From Tubiluchus corallicola (Eukaryota > Priapulida > Priapulimorpha > Priapulimorphida > Tubiluchidae), in the NCBI GenBank assembly GCA_030141605.1, contig JAQGDQ010000011.1, positions 746,066-806,065 of the forward strand: a stretch of 60,000 nt of DNA. The letters run 5' to 3'. This document shows, piece by piece, positions 12,755-25,714 of this stretch. How positions within the stretch are numbered: position 1 is the stretch's first letter; every line of letters starts with the position of its first letter. Both the position numbers and the translations under genes were made by a program. The notes under the pieces were generated by a model. It saw only the letters and a list, made by a program, of their open reading frames with translations. It did not search any database and was not told the DNA's origin.

Positions 12755-15700
12755 TGATTTTATGCTCTTGGTATCAAGTTTGTAGATAACATCAAAGTAA
12801 TAACGCAAATTAATTCCTAATGGGAAGTATCTACAACAACGAGTAAAAGATACCACAATTAATAAACAAGGAAAAAAGAAAAAATCTTGAATGTCAATGT
12901 GAATGTCTGCGCCAGGGTATAAATAAGAAGATAAGATATAATGTGAAAATTTTTTCTGTAGTATTGTACTGATGTGAAAAATTAAATAATAATAATCTTG
13001 ATGTAGATTTAATGTACAAATTAGAACGATTAAAAAGTTGACTTCTAAAAGAAATAAAATTTACAATTTATAGACACTTTCTTACTAAAAAATACTGCAT
13101 TACTATTCTAGTCATGTGTTTGTGTACATAGTAGTAGATTTTACTTTTGTAAGCTTTTTGGCTTTTTTGAAAATTAAGAATGTTTGCAAGTTGTTGTGTG
13201 CTTGCCATGCTGCCTCAAAATATCGAATTAAGAATCACGCGAATAAGTACATAAAATAGCAGATTAATTATTTTTAGCATTGAATAAAGTTTTTGTAAAG
13301 ATTTTTTATGTGAAAGTTACCTGATTAATTTGAATCGTTATCAAAATAAGCAAGAATTTCAGAGTTGCACCAGCACTAACAGTTTGCAGTTAACAATTCA
13401 CTGTGCCAGTGGATCCTGCTGTGTAAACCCAAACGCGACCTTAGTATTAATTCGGGTCTTGTTCTTCAGTTGTTGTGTGGCACGTGTTAAATGTCTTGTA
13501 TGAGTCACACTTATATTTACATTCTTATTAACTAGTTTAAGTTATTTATTTCAAGTTTTTTTTGTTGCTTTCAAGTTATACATAAATATATGTTGTCTGT
13601 GTGTCGTAATGGCATGTAGTTTCTGCGAAGTTGACAAAGAGAAAGTTGTGTTAACACAGATTGTTAAATCACTTGTTCGCTGGCCACGTTTTTACCTAAA
13701 TAACAAAATCAAAAATCTGTACTTTTAAAAATATTTAGATTGTCACACTGCTACATTTGCATGAAATGAATGTGTCATATTGTTTTCAGTTTTCAAACGA
13801 GCAGCTATTTTTAGTCATTATTCAGTATCCTACGTAGTATTAAATTTTATTCATTAATTTCTGTTTGAGGAGAATGATTTGTGTGTCACGGGAAATTTGT
13901 TGTATCCTATATCCGCATTTACTCGTTTCCGGTTCCTCGACTATTCCCGGGTTTCCTTCCAAGTCACAGCCTTCTTCATGTTTTGATCACGTTTTTATTT
14001 GTGGTGTAATTTAATCATCTGTTAAATTGCAAATGTCTGGCAAAAGCTTCAAGTATACTGAATGAGTAATCATTAAAAATAATGGGTTTCTGAAGCCTGG
14101 TGAACTGAAGCTTGATGTAACTTAAGTTCATACTTAGATATCTCTTGGAAAATTCAGAAACGTGTAAGTTCTTAATAAGTTACATTTTCATGTTTTGCAT
14201 TAACAGTTTAGTTTAAATTAAGTTTTGTTCTATTTTAGAGGCGATTCAGTTTAAAAATTACTTTTATTTGAAAAAAACATGATAATCACATATGCATTAG
14301 TAATAAATACAAACTCAGTGTCTCAAACATTGATTCGCTAACAGTGAAAACATATAATAAAGGTTTTCAGTGTGTAAACATATCACTTATAAATACAAAT
14401 TCCATAAGTTCAGAAACTACAATAATTTGTAACTTGTTGTTGAGTATGTGAGCGCGAAAGGGTGAAACAAATTAGTTATGACCTGTTCGATGTTGATGTA
14501 AGCCTACAAGAATAGAATGACTGATGGAGAGACTAACGAAGTAAACTTGAAATGACATGGTGATCACAGGAACGCAAGAGTGTCTAAATACATTGCTCTT
14601 TAACATAAAATTTATGGAGTATATTGTTCATTACATGTGATTTCTACACAGGCCTACTACATGCAGAGCGAAAATTTTATCTGGTGTGGCGCGCGTTTAA
14701 ATTCGCATTGCGTATTGTAGGTAGATTAAAATTTGTGGGTAGGTTAAAATTGTAATTTTACGCCCACACGGGCGTAGTTCAACACACCACTTTTGTGTAC
14801 CATTGTACTAATGTCGTTCTGATTTATTTATTGTAATTTCGTGATGCACATGTTAAATAGGAATAATACTATGGATGCTGCGTATTTTGTGTCGGATACA
14901 TGTTTCTTTGTGAGTTGTTGTTTTTATCTAGATATCAGTCTATGACAAATTCTTTTGTTTGTTCCCTAAATTTTCAAAGCGTTACTTCTCAAATCCGAGC
15001 AAACGTGAAACGTTTATGTGAGTGTCCGTTCGCTTCCGTTTTTCGTCTTTTTACACTGGATATTCCTGGATGCTCATTATAAATCCACTTTTTTCCCTGG
15101 GACTTCTTATTTGTGGAATTTTTCCCGAAAAATTGTTTCCTGCTTGCGCAAAAAATATTAACAGGTACGTCCTATTACTAGCAGTATTACTTATTTGAAT
15201 TCTATTTCTCTAGATATGCATTTATGTTTTCGTTTGTTAACTCTATACAGTCCCTTATCCTGAGTGGCTATTGGCCTTGTTTGCGGCGATTAGTTTAAGA
15301 ACACCTAATTTTTCGCTACTTTAATCTGCTGTTGAACTTTGTAAACTATTTGAAAGTTCATCCTGTCATCCAGAGAAGTAGACAAGTGTCTTTGCGTTCA
15401 CGCTGCCTAAAATTGTCAGCAAAAAACTCGAGAATAAAAATAGTTTATATACATCACTCATCGTTACAGTAGATAGTGATTGATCGATTGATTTATGATT
15501 TTATTTCAGACAAAACAGTGTCCGTATAAAGTGCAGATTAGCATTATTAAGTTGCTCTTCAATGACGTTCTTTATCTTTCGTCTTGTCTAATACCTTATA
15601 ATAATTTACATTCTGTATAGATTAGCTTGGTTGGTAGTGCTTTGTTTCTTCACGAGATGTTTTAACGTGATACTCATTACCTGAAAAATCATAAATTATT

Positions 15701-16760
15701 TACAGTCTAGCTGAGCCACAAATTGTTAAAATTGGCTAACTTAGCAGTTTTCTTGTTTACTGCTGATGTATATGTTGTTTATGTAAAATTTATCGGGGGT
15801 TGTTTACTGTTTGTTGACTTGTTGTTGGTTACTGATGCTTGCTGCTGTTCAACTTTCTTCACATTTTTACACTGAAAATTAAAGCTGTAATCTAAGATGT
15901 TATGTAAGGTAATAAAGTGTAAGATGTAATGTGAATCATTTATCATTTATGAAGCATTGACTAACTTGATAGCTTTGTTGCTGATGTTTACTGTTTTAGC
16001 AAATCATTTTGTTTTTATTTACTGTATTATTGTTATTTACTGATGATAAACTGTGTGTTTTGCTACCAACGATAAGAATAATGTTGTTGTTTAAGAAACT
16101 ACCTAAATGGTATTTATGCGTCTTAATAAAACTGTCATTCGCTTATGTCGAAATGACTGTATTTCCTGTTCCTTTTAATTTATGACCCTTGGTGTTTGTT
16201 CACCAGCTATAGAAGCCAAATTTCTGTTTGAAGCTCTTTAAAGGAAAAAGCACGAAGTTGTGACAAAGGAAACAGTTATAACCAATTTTACTGGACATTT
16301 TGAACTATGATCTAATCTCTAAAATTTGGCACTATTTTAACTTGCTGCAAATTCGCTTGCGCAAATGTGTACTTTTTTGTGTAGGAAGAACGTCGTGACT
16401 GCCTGGTACCAGTATAATTGAAAGGAAGTCAGTCCTTGAGTCAAATAATGTCATCGGTTCGCCCGATATTATGCTCGGATGTATAAGTTTGACAAAATGA
16501 TATTTAGCGAAGTCATAACTCGAAAATGTCATTAAAAGTAACATATTAGCACTTTTAGCAGAAATTAAAATTGGAAAATAACGTCTTGTTTAATTTGCTT
16601 TTATTTATGCGATTAGTAACATGATGTTTGTGTCTGGAAAGGTTAATTAATGCGAGGAGTTTGCTAATGAAGATCCTGGTTAATGTATGAATAAGCGAAT
16701 GCGCTGTATAATATCTGACAGGCTTCCTGTACTTTTTTGTGTGTAGGAGCGGGTTATTTT
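12755..16760. other. no supported gene
   Basis: AT-rich, T-run-rich DNA with a small GC hairpin at 14759 and nothing else beyond scattered short ORFs. Confidence 0.6.
14759..14776. other. GC-rich hairpin
   Basis: TACGCCC-ACAC-GGGCGTA is a seven-pair stem with a four-base loop, conspicuous in AT-rich surroundings. It follows two imperfect copies of GTAGGTAGATTAAAATTTGT. Confidence 0.5.
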
Positions 16761-16761
16761 G

Positions 16762-16895
16762 TTGACTGACTGACTGATTGATTGATTTTTTGCTGACTTG
16801 CTTAGTACAAGTTAGTTTCCTGACCGACTGACAAATTGATTTATTGATTGATTGACTGTCTTGCTCACAGGCTGACTGACTGACTGAGATTGAGT
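16762..16895 (+). repeat. degenerate GACT/GATT tetranucleotide repeat
   Basis: Three clusters of tandem GACT and GATT units, (GACT)n then (GATT)n, are separated by short unique bits. An imperfect microsatellite. Confidence 0.9.
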
Positions 16896-17268
16896 AGATT
16901 TATCATTCTAGGAGGGCAAGTCCTAGAAAAGTTGAAGGTCGTCCATAAACAGACATAGAACGCGTGGGAGAGATTCGTATACATAAACAGGCACCTCATA
17001 TCCGGTCAAACAAAAAACTGTTTATAAATAAGTCGGTTAAATTGCTGTTTACTGAGTCGACCTGTAGTATAATCTTCCTGCTATTATGTATTAACGGAAA
17101 CGTAAAGAAATTGACAGGAATACACAACACTGGAATTTTCCCAAACAGTTGGACTTTGAGTCAGTATGGAACAGTTTAGGCAATATTACACACAAAGCAA
17201 CGAAAAGCAACACAGTAATGTTTAGACAAACTAGCGCTTGAGGTGTCGTCATTGTTTTAATCACTGTT

Positions 17269-17300
17269 ATTCAAATTCAAATTCAAATTCACTTTATTTC
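17269..17300 (-). mobile_element. retroelement-type 3' tail, minus strand
   Basis: Read on the minus strand, GGTGAAATAAAGTGAATTT is followed by three copies of GAATTT-like hexamers. Such hexamer tails after AATAAA are typical of non-LTR or SINE 3' ends. The body would extend to higher coordinates and overlap the left arm of the inverted repeat at 17321. Confidence 0.35.
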
Positions 17301-17320
17301 ACCAGCGAACTACAATTGCA

Positions 17321-17576
17321 AATACTGCTTTAAATAATACTAAGATCATGATGGTAAAGTTTGAGCATTTATTGCACACTGCACAGGTATAACTTTGTGT
17401 TTTGTTGTGGTATTGTGCTTTTACCTAATATTTTGATATAATTGCAAAAATAGACACTGAAGAGCTCTGCTATAGTCTTATATGTTTCAATTTAGTTACT
17501 GTATGACTACATGTGCACTGTGCAATAAATGCTGAAACTTTACCATCATGGTCTTAGTATTATTTAAAGTATTATT
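17321..17576. repeat. inverted duplication with 64-base arms
   Basis: 17321-17384 and 17513-17576 are reverse complements with about five mismatches (for example AAATAATACTAAGATCATG against CATGGTCTTAGTATTATTT). The 128-base loop is unrelated. The left arm adjoins the hexamer tail at 17269 and may be part of that retroelement. The right arm would then be a second copy in the opposite direction. The RNA could form a long hairpin. Confidence 0.65.
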
Positions 17577-17579
17577 GAA

Positions 17580-20500
17580 ATTCTGTACCAGCAAGAACCT
17601 GTTTAATTTACAGGTACATGTACAAATTATTACTGTATAATTAGAAAAGAACAAAACTAAAATAAATTCAATGAGCGTACAACCGTGACGTTAAACGTCC
17701 TATGCTGTTGAAGTTTGCTGCATGGTAGCTATGAAGGGGATATTGTTAAGCCGCCATGAAATGTGAAATAAAGAAGTAGAGAAAGAAAGAAAGAATGAAG
17801 AATAATCAAATACTTTCTTGCTTTAAAGCATTGAAGGAGATCAAAATAAGTAATATTTCAACTGTATTTCATAGACTTCACTTAAGGTAGAGATTTACGT
17901 TTATATATTTTGTCGCGTGACGTTTTTTATTTGTCTTGTAATGAAAGATGCATTGAAGTCACTGCTTATATATATGATTTAGCACTTTGGCTTAAAATTA
18001 TTTTGCGATTTAATAGCTAAATTCGAGTTGTAAAACAAAAAAACAGTAGGTTTTCTTATTTAATTCGTTTGTGGAAGTGCAGCACAATTTAATTTAAAGT
18101 TAAACAATACCGTATAGTGATCAAAAATGTAGGAAATTTTAGTGAATTAACTGCATTATTAGGTGATTAAAGTTGTTAAAGCATTGCACACAGCTACACA
18201 CTTATTTTGATGTGTTGTTGCAGCCCGATTCCTGTCCGAATTCAGTGCAAGTTGTTTCTAACAGAAAATTAATAGGATCAACGACCCTACAGTAGTAAAT
18301 TACTTTCTAAATTAACTCAACCTGATTTTTTTTCAAAAAACACGTTTTTTCCCGCCATTTTATTCGGATCATTGTACTGCGTACAAATACTAGGTCGTAT
18401 GTAACGTAAGTTTTACTCATATTTGTAAGTTTTGTGTAACGTGGCACAAATGCACCTGCGCTGCTATAATCTTCGCTTTTCTAGCGCGCATGGTGCCGGG
18501 TTGGTTATTATAAACCATGAAAGTAATTTTCCTCTTGTATTATGCCGGTCAGCCGGGTACCATTATTGCCTTGTTTAACGAGATTTTTAGAATAACTCCT
18601 GATCTTACAGTAATTAACCTGAGTAGAATTCGGTCGGTCGCGTTGTTATGTACGCATGCATGCTGTGTAGTAACCGCTATTGCTGAGACTAAGCTAAAGT
18701 TTATTAGCAGAATTTGTAGGTAATGGTGAATATCCTCTCTCTTTCTCTCGTGTTGAGTAACCTTGCCTTGCCAATGCATTAATAAGTATTGATCCCCAAA
18801 GCTCATGAAATGGTAATTTCGTAGCAGTGACGTCACTATTCGGGATACATCGCCTTCCCGAGAATGTTTACAGGATTGAGATATAATAAGTTAATAAGAT
18901 GGTGGATGTAACGCGTTCTTTTTTCGTTAATTTCTTGTTTTCGCATTGTTCAGGCTCATTAAGGCTTTTGCTGCTTAATATTAATGTGATTGTATTTCGT
19001 TTGCTCACTCTGCTGCAGGTTGACTGAATTTTAGGAAAAACTGGTCAAAAATAAAATGATAATAGTCATATGTGTTGACCACGTGTTGATGTTGCTGTAT
19101 TAACCATGCGGCCAATTCAAATTGGATGTATGTTTTGTTAAATTTATATTAAAGCAAAAGTGAACCCAATCATAGACTGTAGGTCAAAGCAATCTACTCT
19201 TTAAAATATTGAAAGGAAACATACCATTTTTTCCAGAATGCCTTACGTGAAAGAATTATTACCACACAAGCACAATTTCGTGTTCGCGCCACTAGTTCTT
19301 CCCTGTTACACGCATTTCGTTATTCTCTAGCTAGACGGGCACTAGCGCCTGCATTTCGAAAGCGCGTTGCACAAAAAAACAGATGCTGTACCTGTCAGTT
19401 CAAGTGCGTTAGTTTGTGATGTTCGACAGCTCATACGTGAGCACAGCGGTAAATTTGAAATTTTAATTTTTGTCTTAAAACTTGCCGAGTATCTTACAGT
19501 AGCACTGTACTTCAATTTTCACTTTCGCAAAAACGTGCAACACACTCGAATATTCTTGCTGTTAAAAATTATGTTAGTTTGTGATGTTATCAATAGTCGG
19601 GCTCATCCGCCGTTATTATTTAATTATCAGAAATGCTTTTGCAGTATTAATTTTATTAAAATGTATACTTTTATCAGACCTGAAAATAGGGTACTATATG
19701 AAAAATCATCCTATGTTCCTCTAACTTATACGTAGTAAACTTACTAAGTTATTTGGTTTTCTCTGTTCTTCTTTGCCACTTCATTAGGGTCGCTAAGGTA
19801 CAGATTTGTGAGTGATGAAATTTCTACTTTCTGCAATGAATGGTAGCAAGCAGTAGTTAGGTATTATACAGTGCATTATAATTATCATGCAATACTTTTA
19901 TTTTATTCTCAAATTCCGACCACAGTAAATACCATTTTCTGGAATTAATTACTTGTGCACGATTAGTGTTTTCTTCACTCATCGGAATTTGTGGGTTATT
20001 TATCAAAAATCAGACATGCATTTGTTAATAAAGAGTGGTAAACTTTTCGATGGCAATGATGATGTGTTGGTATAGACAATGGCAGTGGTACATTGATGAT
20101 ATCACACCACAGTGTTTTTGTATTAGTTAGTTATCGCAGCCATAAGTCATTTTAAGCATGACCCCTTTAAGTGGATGTTTATTTTCACGTTTTGCGCAAT
20201 CAAGTTTATTTTAGATGTGCCTTAACTGTGTGCATGCGAATAGCTTTGCTTTTAATGTAAGTGCTTTGTTTAATTATTAAATAATAACGTAGCAGTGAAG
20301 ACAAATTCGCACATTTCAGTTCTAAATTTCAAGTCCTGAATGAAAACGTATTGTCTTTTTAACTCTCATAATAGTTATGAAGCTGATGTTTTGATTTTCT
20401 TATATTATTTCTTTTTACCAAAACTGTTTCTTTGTATAATATTATGATCGCCGCAAACTTTACGATGTTTCTATGTGGTTATTTTCTTGATTGGTACAGC

Positions 20501-22740
20501 AGTGTAATTTTACTCACAAATTATATTCCACGCTCATTATTATGCGGGAAATATTGCGTTGCCCAGTTTTACGCGCTCTTCGGCATATTTTGCAAGGCTT
20601 TTTATGGTTTCGCTCAGCTGACAGCTGATTGGCCGGTTGTATATTTACAAGAAAAGTAGTCCGGCACTCAGATATTGATTACATCAGTCAGCTGTTAGCG
20701 CCAAGCGTAAAATAATAATTTACAATCTACGGTGTGGCGTTTCAATTTTAGGATCGTTTGTTGGATGTATAAGATTCAAACATTATATAAATTACCTTGA
20801 TTATAATTTCTGGAAAGCGTTACTATTAAAATACATAAAACTAAATTGAGACTGAATTTTTAGACGAATCCGGTCAGGTGAATTATATAAAATATTGCTG
20901 CCGAAATTTCTGGGAATTATAAACTCTTACGATTAGCGTGTGGCGTGATATATTACGTGCCCTATAAACAACTCGGCTCCTAGTTGCATATTTCTCACGT
21001 TTATGTATTTATATTGTATCTCAATTTAATAATATGTTTGTTTATTAAACCATAGAATTGAATATAAAAACTGTATACTCTAGGGACTGTATGGAAACTG
21101 CATACGGTATAATATAAGAAAGGAACACAGCCACTTTGAATAAACTGCATAATAGTTTTAAATACAGAAGTTTTATTTCGCTTGCAGCATTAGCGATGCG
21201 TACTAATTTTTCTTTAATTTATACTTGGACATTATGAAAATATTCTACTTTCATTTCGTTGTTACATATGCGGCAAACTGTGCACGAAAAATCGAAAATT
21301 TCCGCGTCAGGATTATATAGATTGCAATTTAAGAATTTTATTACTAGAATTGTATAGCTAATACTTTTGTGCGCGAAATACTTCACTAAATCACATGAAT
21401 GTAATAATTTTATTCTAATAATTTGTTGAACGTTGTTGCGTGGTAGTATAATTCCTTTCAAACAAAAATTCTTCACTTCTTGTATCTTGCTTAAATAAAT
21501 TCTCCTCATGGATGAGTTTCTTTTTGTTCAGTGTAGTATCCTGTATTGCATTGTATAAAAAACAATAAAAATTATTACCAAAATTAACAATAAATGTGCC
21601 GGATTAAAATATGAAATTTCATAAAAAGTTTACAACGCACATGTAAATGTGAGGGATTTTCAAATTGGAATTCGGTTCTTAAACATGATCTTTTGTACAA
21701 GAAAATGTTGACAAAATATTTCATATTTACCACAATTCACACGTGATATGTACGTAATTTCACTAATTTGTAACTTCTGTTAATATTCATATACCTAACA
21801 CTTAGAGTTTGTCAAGTTTACAACATGTATGCAAATTTATTTTAAATTTTCTGATTTAAATGTAAAAAAAGATGCGTGGAATGAGTATGATTCTATCGCA
21901 TCGGTCTTGACTATGAACCACGCTAAGTGGTGTTGCATGCATTCTCTATAAAATCTTATCTCTTTTGTTTTCGTCCTTAGGTCATCATCATGCGCCATTT
22001 TGTTACACCTTCCTGCCTTTTCATAATTTATTGAAATCTCAGCAATCGCACTTTCTTCCACTTTGTTGTTTTTTTTAAATTGCCTCACCGCTTAACTTAA
22101 ATATTGCATTTATTAGAATTGTGTTTTTGTGTATTTCCGGTTATTAGAATTGTGTCTTCTGTATTTGCAGCAGGTGGGATTTTCAAAAATGAGGTCAATT
22201 TTTAGGTCATTGGTATACGGTATATTATTCAATGTAAAATTTACTAGTTGCGTGTTTTGTTAGAATATCCTGTAATTAGTGCAAATTTATATATAGACGT
22301 CCACATATATGTATCGAAACATGTGGAGTATAGTTTGAAGAGAGATTGGAGACTGTATAGTTTGTTAGCTACTTTCTGCATGGATGACTATCTAAACTTA
22401 AAGAAAGGACAAGTCACTTAGCATGTTGGGTTTATATTATTGTTATCACTTAAACTTAGAAAAATATAATAAAGAAATTTGCAAAAATCTGTTTATAAAG
22501 CGTAAAGTTAATTTGTGCTACCGCTGTATAGAAATTTTCGGACGCCGTTCACTTGAAAATTATGACGTAACTAACTGGTGGACTTCGTGACTCTGTAAAT
22601 GCGCGCTACTTAAACCGTTGCAAACTTTTGCAGTTTACCTGATATTCATGCAAGAATGTGGCAAAATTGGCTCTATATAATTTTTTGTAAACTTATTATA
22701 CTTTTGACTGAAATTGACAGTGGGCTGCTTTTCTTCAGCC
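17580..22740. other. no supported gene
   Basis: 17680-17815 carries CCGTGACGTTAAACGTCC and a GAAA-rich tail that could be the end of a SINE. 18828 has a CRE. The 122-codon frame at 19367-19735 starts with TTG, lacks an early ATG and has no recognisable domain. The rest is unique AT-rich DNA. Confidence 0.55.
18828..18835. promoter_or_regulatory. perfect CRE palindrome
   Basis: A second full TGACGTCA, in a locally GC-richer patch with no recognised exon nearby. Confidence 0.15.
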
Positions 22741-22747
22741 GATGAAC

Positions 22748-22781
22748 GACGTCATTGGTGGAAGAATAGGCGTTCAAAATG
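22748..22781 (+). promoter_or_regulatory. CRE/CCAAT cluster directly before an ATG
   Basis: GACGTCAT (CRE/ATF half-palindrome) overlaps an inverted CCAAT box (ATTGG at 22754-22758). An ATG in strong context, AAAATGGGAGC, follows at 22779. The ATG opens only 13 codons (MGAPKRKMIETLN) before TGA, with a weak GTAAAA donor-like site at 22795. It may be a proximal promoter with a tiny first exon, or chance. Confidence 0.22.
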
Positions 22782-23488
22782 GGAGCGCCCAAGCGTAAAA
22801 TGATCGAGACTTTAAACTGATTTTACTAATTACACAAGGCGTTTATCGCATTTTTATTACTAAATCCCTCTAACATTTTTCGCGAACATTGAAATAAGCT
22901 TAACTTTGCAGAAAATTTGGCCTTTCCCGTAAGTTCCAGTCTTTCCAGCGCCAGAAATTTCTACTTACTACCAAATATACACATTTTTCGGGTCTTTTCT
23001 GTGTAGGCTAAAGCGTGCTATTAAATAGTTTTAAATAAAATATTCATCTTTTCTTTTCGTACTGTATATTGTGCAAGTTTGAATGTTTGTTATTTCTTTT
23101 AGTCTGAAAGTTTAATGATCAACGAAAATTGAAATCACTAATTTTATTCAGCAATGACGTTTGTTTGCTTGAAGCCAGTCATTTAGGTATGCTCTTTGTA
23201 CATTATCTGTGTAATTTGGTGCGCCATTGAAATTCGTGTCCTGAAACGACGGCGCCTTTTCAAATTTGTTGTTCTGTGATATGCACCATTTTTGAGCTTG
23301 TAAAAGGGTAGTTTGACTGCGGCCACTTGTTTATGTATAATTAAGTCAGCCGTATTACATATCACCTGAGTGAGATCATCGCAGAGCTGTAATTGAAATT
23401 CTGTTGACAGCGGTAAAACAGGCCAACTATTTTACGTTAATTCCTCTGTACGTTAATTACAAATTCCAGTGAGTAATTCGTTTAATTA

Positions 23489-23645
23489 ATGGACTCACCA
23501 ACGCCGAGGTACAGTGTGTATGAAATTGGGCAGCTGATGTCTGCTTCCGCCGGAGAAACTATTGTGTGGGATTGTACTCCAGTGAAACGGGATCCGTACA
23601 AAAAAAATAAAGAAAAGAAGAAAGAACAAAACGTGGTTGCCCGAA
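23489..23645 (+). CDS. candidate first coding exon, unknown protein with a Lys-rich segment
   Basis: An ATG in good context (A at -3, G at +4) opens 52 codons beginning MDSPTPRYSVYEIGQLM. They end at a near-consensus splice donor, CGAA followed by GTGAGT at 23646, so the exon would end in phase 1. Read through the donor, the frame stops four codons later, as expected for intron sequence. Codon and residue choice look coding compared with the surrounding AT-rich DNA. The second half is strongly basic (KRDPYKKNKEKKKEQ), so it may be disordered or bind nucleic acid. YEIGQLM fits the short pattern Y-x4-L-hydrophobic used by eIF4E-binding proteins, but such a short match can easily be chance. No downstream exon was recognised. 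A chance ORF beside a chance donor remains possible. Confidence 0.38.
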
Positions 23646-24789
23646 GTGAGTCGTAAACTTGTTTTTAGCCCCCTAAGCTCAGCTTGTGTATAGAATAGAT
23701 AACAGGATACACTATTATCTTAATCCTTGGTATTATTCTATGGGTTAGGGCGTTAGACTGGCTTAGATTTTATTGAAAAAAAAACAATTTATGTTAAGCA
23801 ATAACTTAAGTTTATTAAAACATTTAAATTAGTCAAACTATTATGGCTGTGTGGGCACTGGGTGTGACTAACAATTGTTTTACGTGGAGAAGATAATAAA
23901 AAATTATAACCTATAACCTTGATTTTTCTTGATAGTTTTGCTATATTTGAAATAACGCGTTGTGCTGTTATAATTTGATGTAAACTTATAGCAAAATTAT
24001 CTATCGTCAATTCTGAATTTTGATATCGTTTAAATATACACTAGCAATATATACTTTTGAGATATAAATGTATAGTGCTAAATATAAATTCTTTTTTATG
24101 TTACATAACGTTGTATTGTTATTCGCGTTTTTAAACTTTTGCGTTATGGTATTATATACTTATTTTACAAATTTTTGCTGATTGATGATCTGTAGTGATC
24201 TAGGCTATTTTGCATTTGACTAATGTTGCTCTCGAGATTGCTTATAGTTTGAGTTTATTTACTCAGTATGTTATCATAAATGTGTTTAGTTTAGCTCTTA
24301 ATCCGGTTATTTATTTCGGTTTATTTGTGCGTTTTTCTGTTTTAATTTTTAGTGTCTTAGTTGTAAGGTGTTGGGCAAAGGACTTTCTTGAAAACAAGCT
24401 GTATTTTTGTTGCTTAAGAATTTCTGGTACATACAATTTTTAAAATAAATAAACAAAAAATAAAATACTAGTCGCAGACATGTAATTAATTACCTTTATA
24501 CATGTATAGTTACAGTCATGATAACGTAGATGCTTTGTATGATAGTCAGTCTCGGTCGAAATGTTCAGCTACGTAGATCATGCACATTGATTGATTATGT
24601 ACATAAACTTGTGCAAAAATTTAGCCTGTACTATTGGCTTAAATGGCATTATTGTCCTTTGTGGGTTGATAGTTTTGATTTTTTTTTCTTCTTTAAGCGT
24701 ATTTTTATTACGTGATTAGTACGTGAGGGTACATAACGGACATATCTCACCTGGGTGAACTAACACCTGCTTACCTGTTTGGCATGAGA

Positions 24790-25219
24790 AAGTCTCTTAA
24801 TTGCATCTGTTCCCTGCAGGACCGCACAGCGTTGGGGATGTTGTAGTTTAGGGAAGGTCGTTACCCTAGTGCGCCCGCGGGCTTCACCATTAAGTTGATT
24901 TGTGCCAACAAGAGGGAAAATTCTCGTTTCTGTGTAGGGGAAAAATTTGTGAGAATTGTTGGAGAGAGACGAAGAGCATTGGGGGAAGCAGCAGAGTACA
25001 GAATCCAGCAGCAGCAGCAGTGTCGTTGCACAAATACATCGATTTTGCCTCTCAGTTCATTCGCCTCTTTTGCAATTACTGAGCTCTGAGTGGGTACGTA
25101 GAAAGGCTCCTCCATCCTCCACTTTCGAATTGTGCTCTGAAAAGTACCGCTTTTTTGAAGTTTGCTTGAAAATTTGTCGTTTGTTTACCACTAGAGCGTG
25201 TGAAGTTTATAGCCTTTGA
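24790..25219 (+). other. GC-richer island with CAG run and overlapping ORFs
   Basis: After a CCCTGCAG acceptor-like site, three frames stay open across the same 240 bases. One, from 24850 to TGA at 25088-25090, includes KLICANKRENSRFCVGEK and a run of five Gln (CAG repeat at about 25009-25020). An antisense frame of 84 codons overlaps. None is recognised. It may be a 5' exon, an untranslated leader or a regulatory island. The GTACGT at about 25094 could be a donor. Confidence 0.22.
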
Positions 25220-25267
25220 TATTTGTTTGTATTAAATTCTGTACATGGTTTGATACAAAAATGTTAA

Positions 25268-25709
25268 AAGAGGAAGAGAAGGCAATTTTAAAGGACATCC
25301 CAAAAAAATTCCCATGCAGAGTTATATTACTTAGCATTACGCTTACCTGCTTGAAAGACTTGTGTAACTAGAAAAGAAAATTATTAGTAATACAAAATAT
25401 TCGTACAACCTGTTAAAACGACACTGCTTCATCATTCCATTGTGCACCACTGATTCACCAAAAAGTATATTGTTGATCTTATAATATAAAGTAATTTATA
25501 CTTTTGCTTAGTTAGTGAAGAGTGTGCTACGAATGCTCTGATTTTTTTTTCAAACTTTGTGCAATGTTACCTAAACTTGTTTCAAATGAATTAACCGTTA
25601 GAATGGCTCCACGTAACGATTATCAGGAGCATTCAAGATTTATTGACTTATATGCTAACACAGCTCTGCATAATAAGGCAATATATAAGTGATACAAAAT
25701 TTCAAGACG
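25268..25709 (+). repeat. dispersed repeat family, copy 1
   Basis: This stretch aligns along its length with 36107-36560. Shared blocks include TTACTTAGCATTACGCTTAC, TTGAAAGACTTGTGTAA, CACCACTGATTCACCAAAAA, GATCTTATAATATAAAGTAA and AATGGCTCCACGTAACG. In the last block an ATG opens a short frame (MAPRNDYQEHSRFIDLYANT ...) that stops at TGA and then continues IS-RRVF-like. The matching ATG in copy 2 suggests both derive from an element with an ORF, possibly the 5' end of a DNA transposon. No family is assigned. Confidence 0.65.
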
Positions 25710-25714
25710 GGTTT

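Noticed and set aside
19367-19735. 122-codon frame.
   Set aside because: It starts with TTG, has no ATG until deep inside, shows no domain, and its length is expected by chance in AT-rich DNA of this size.
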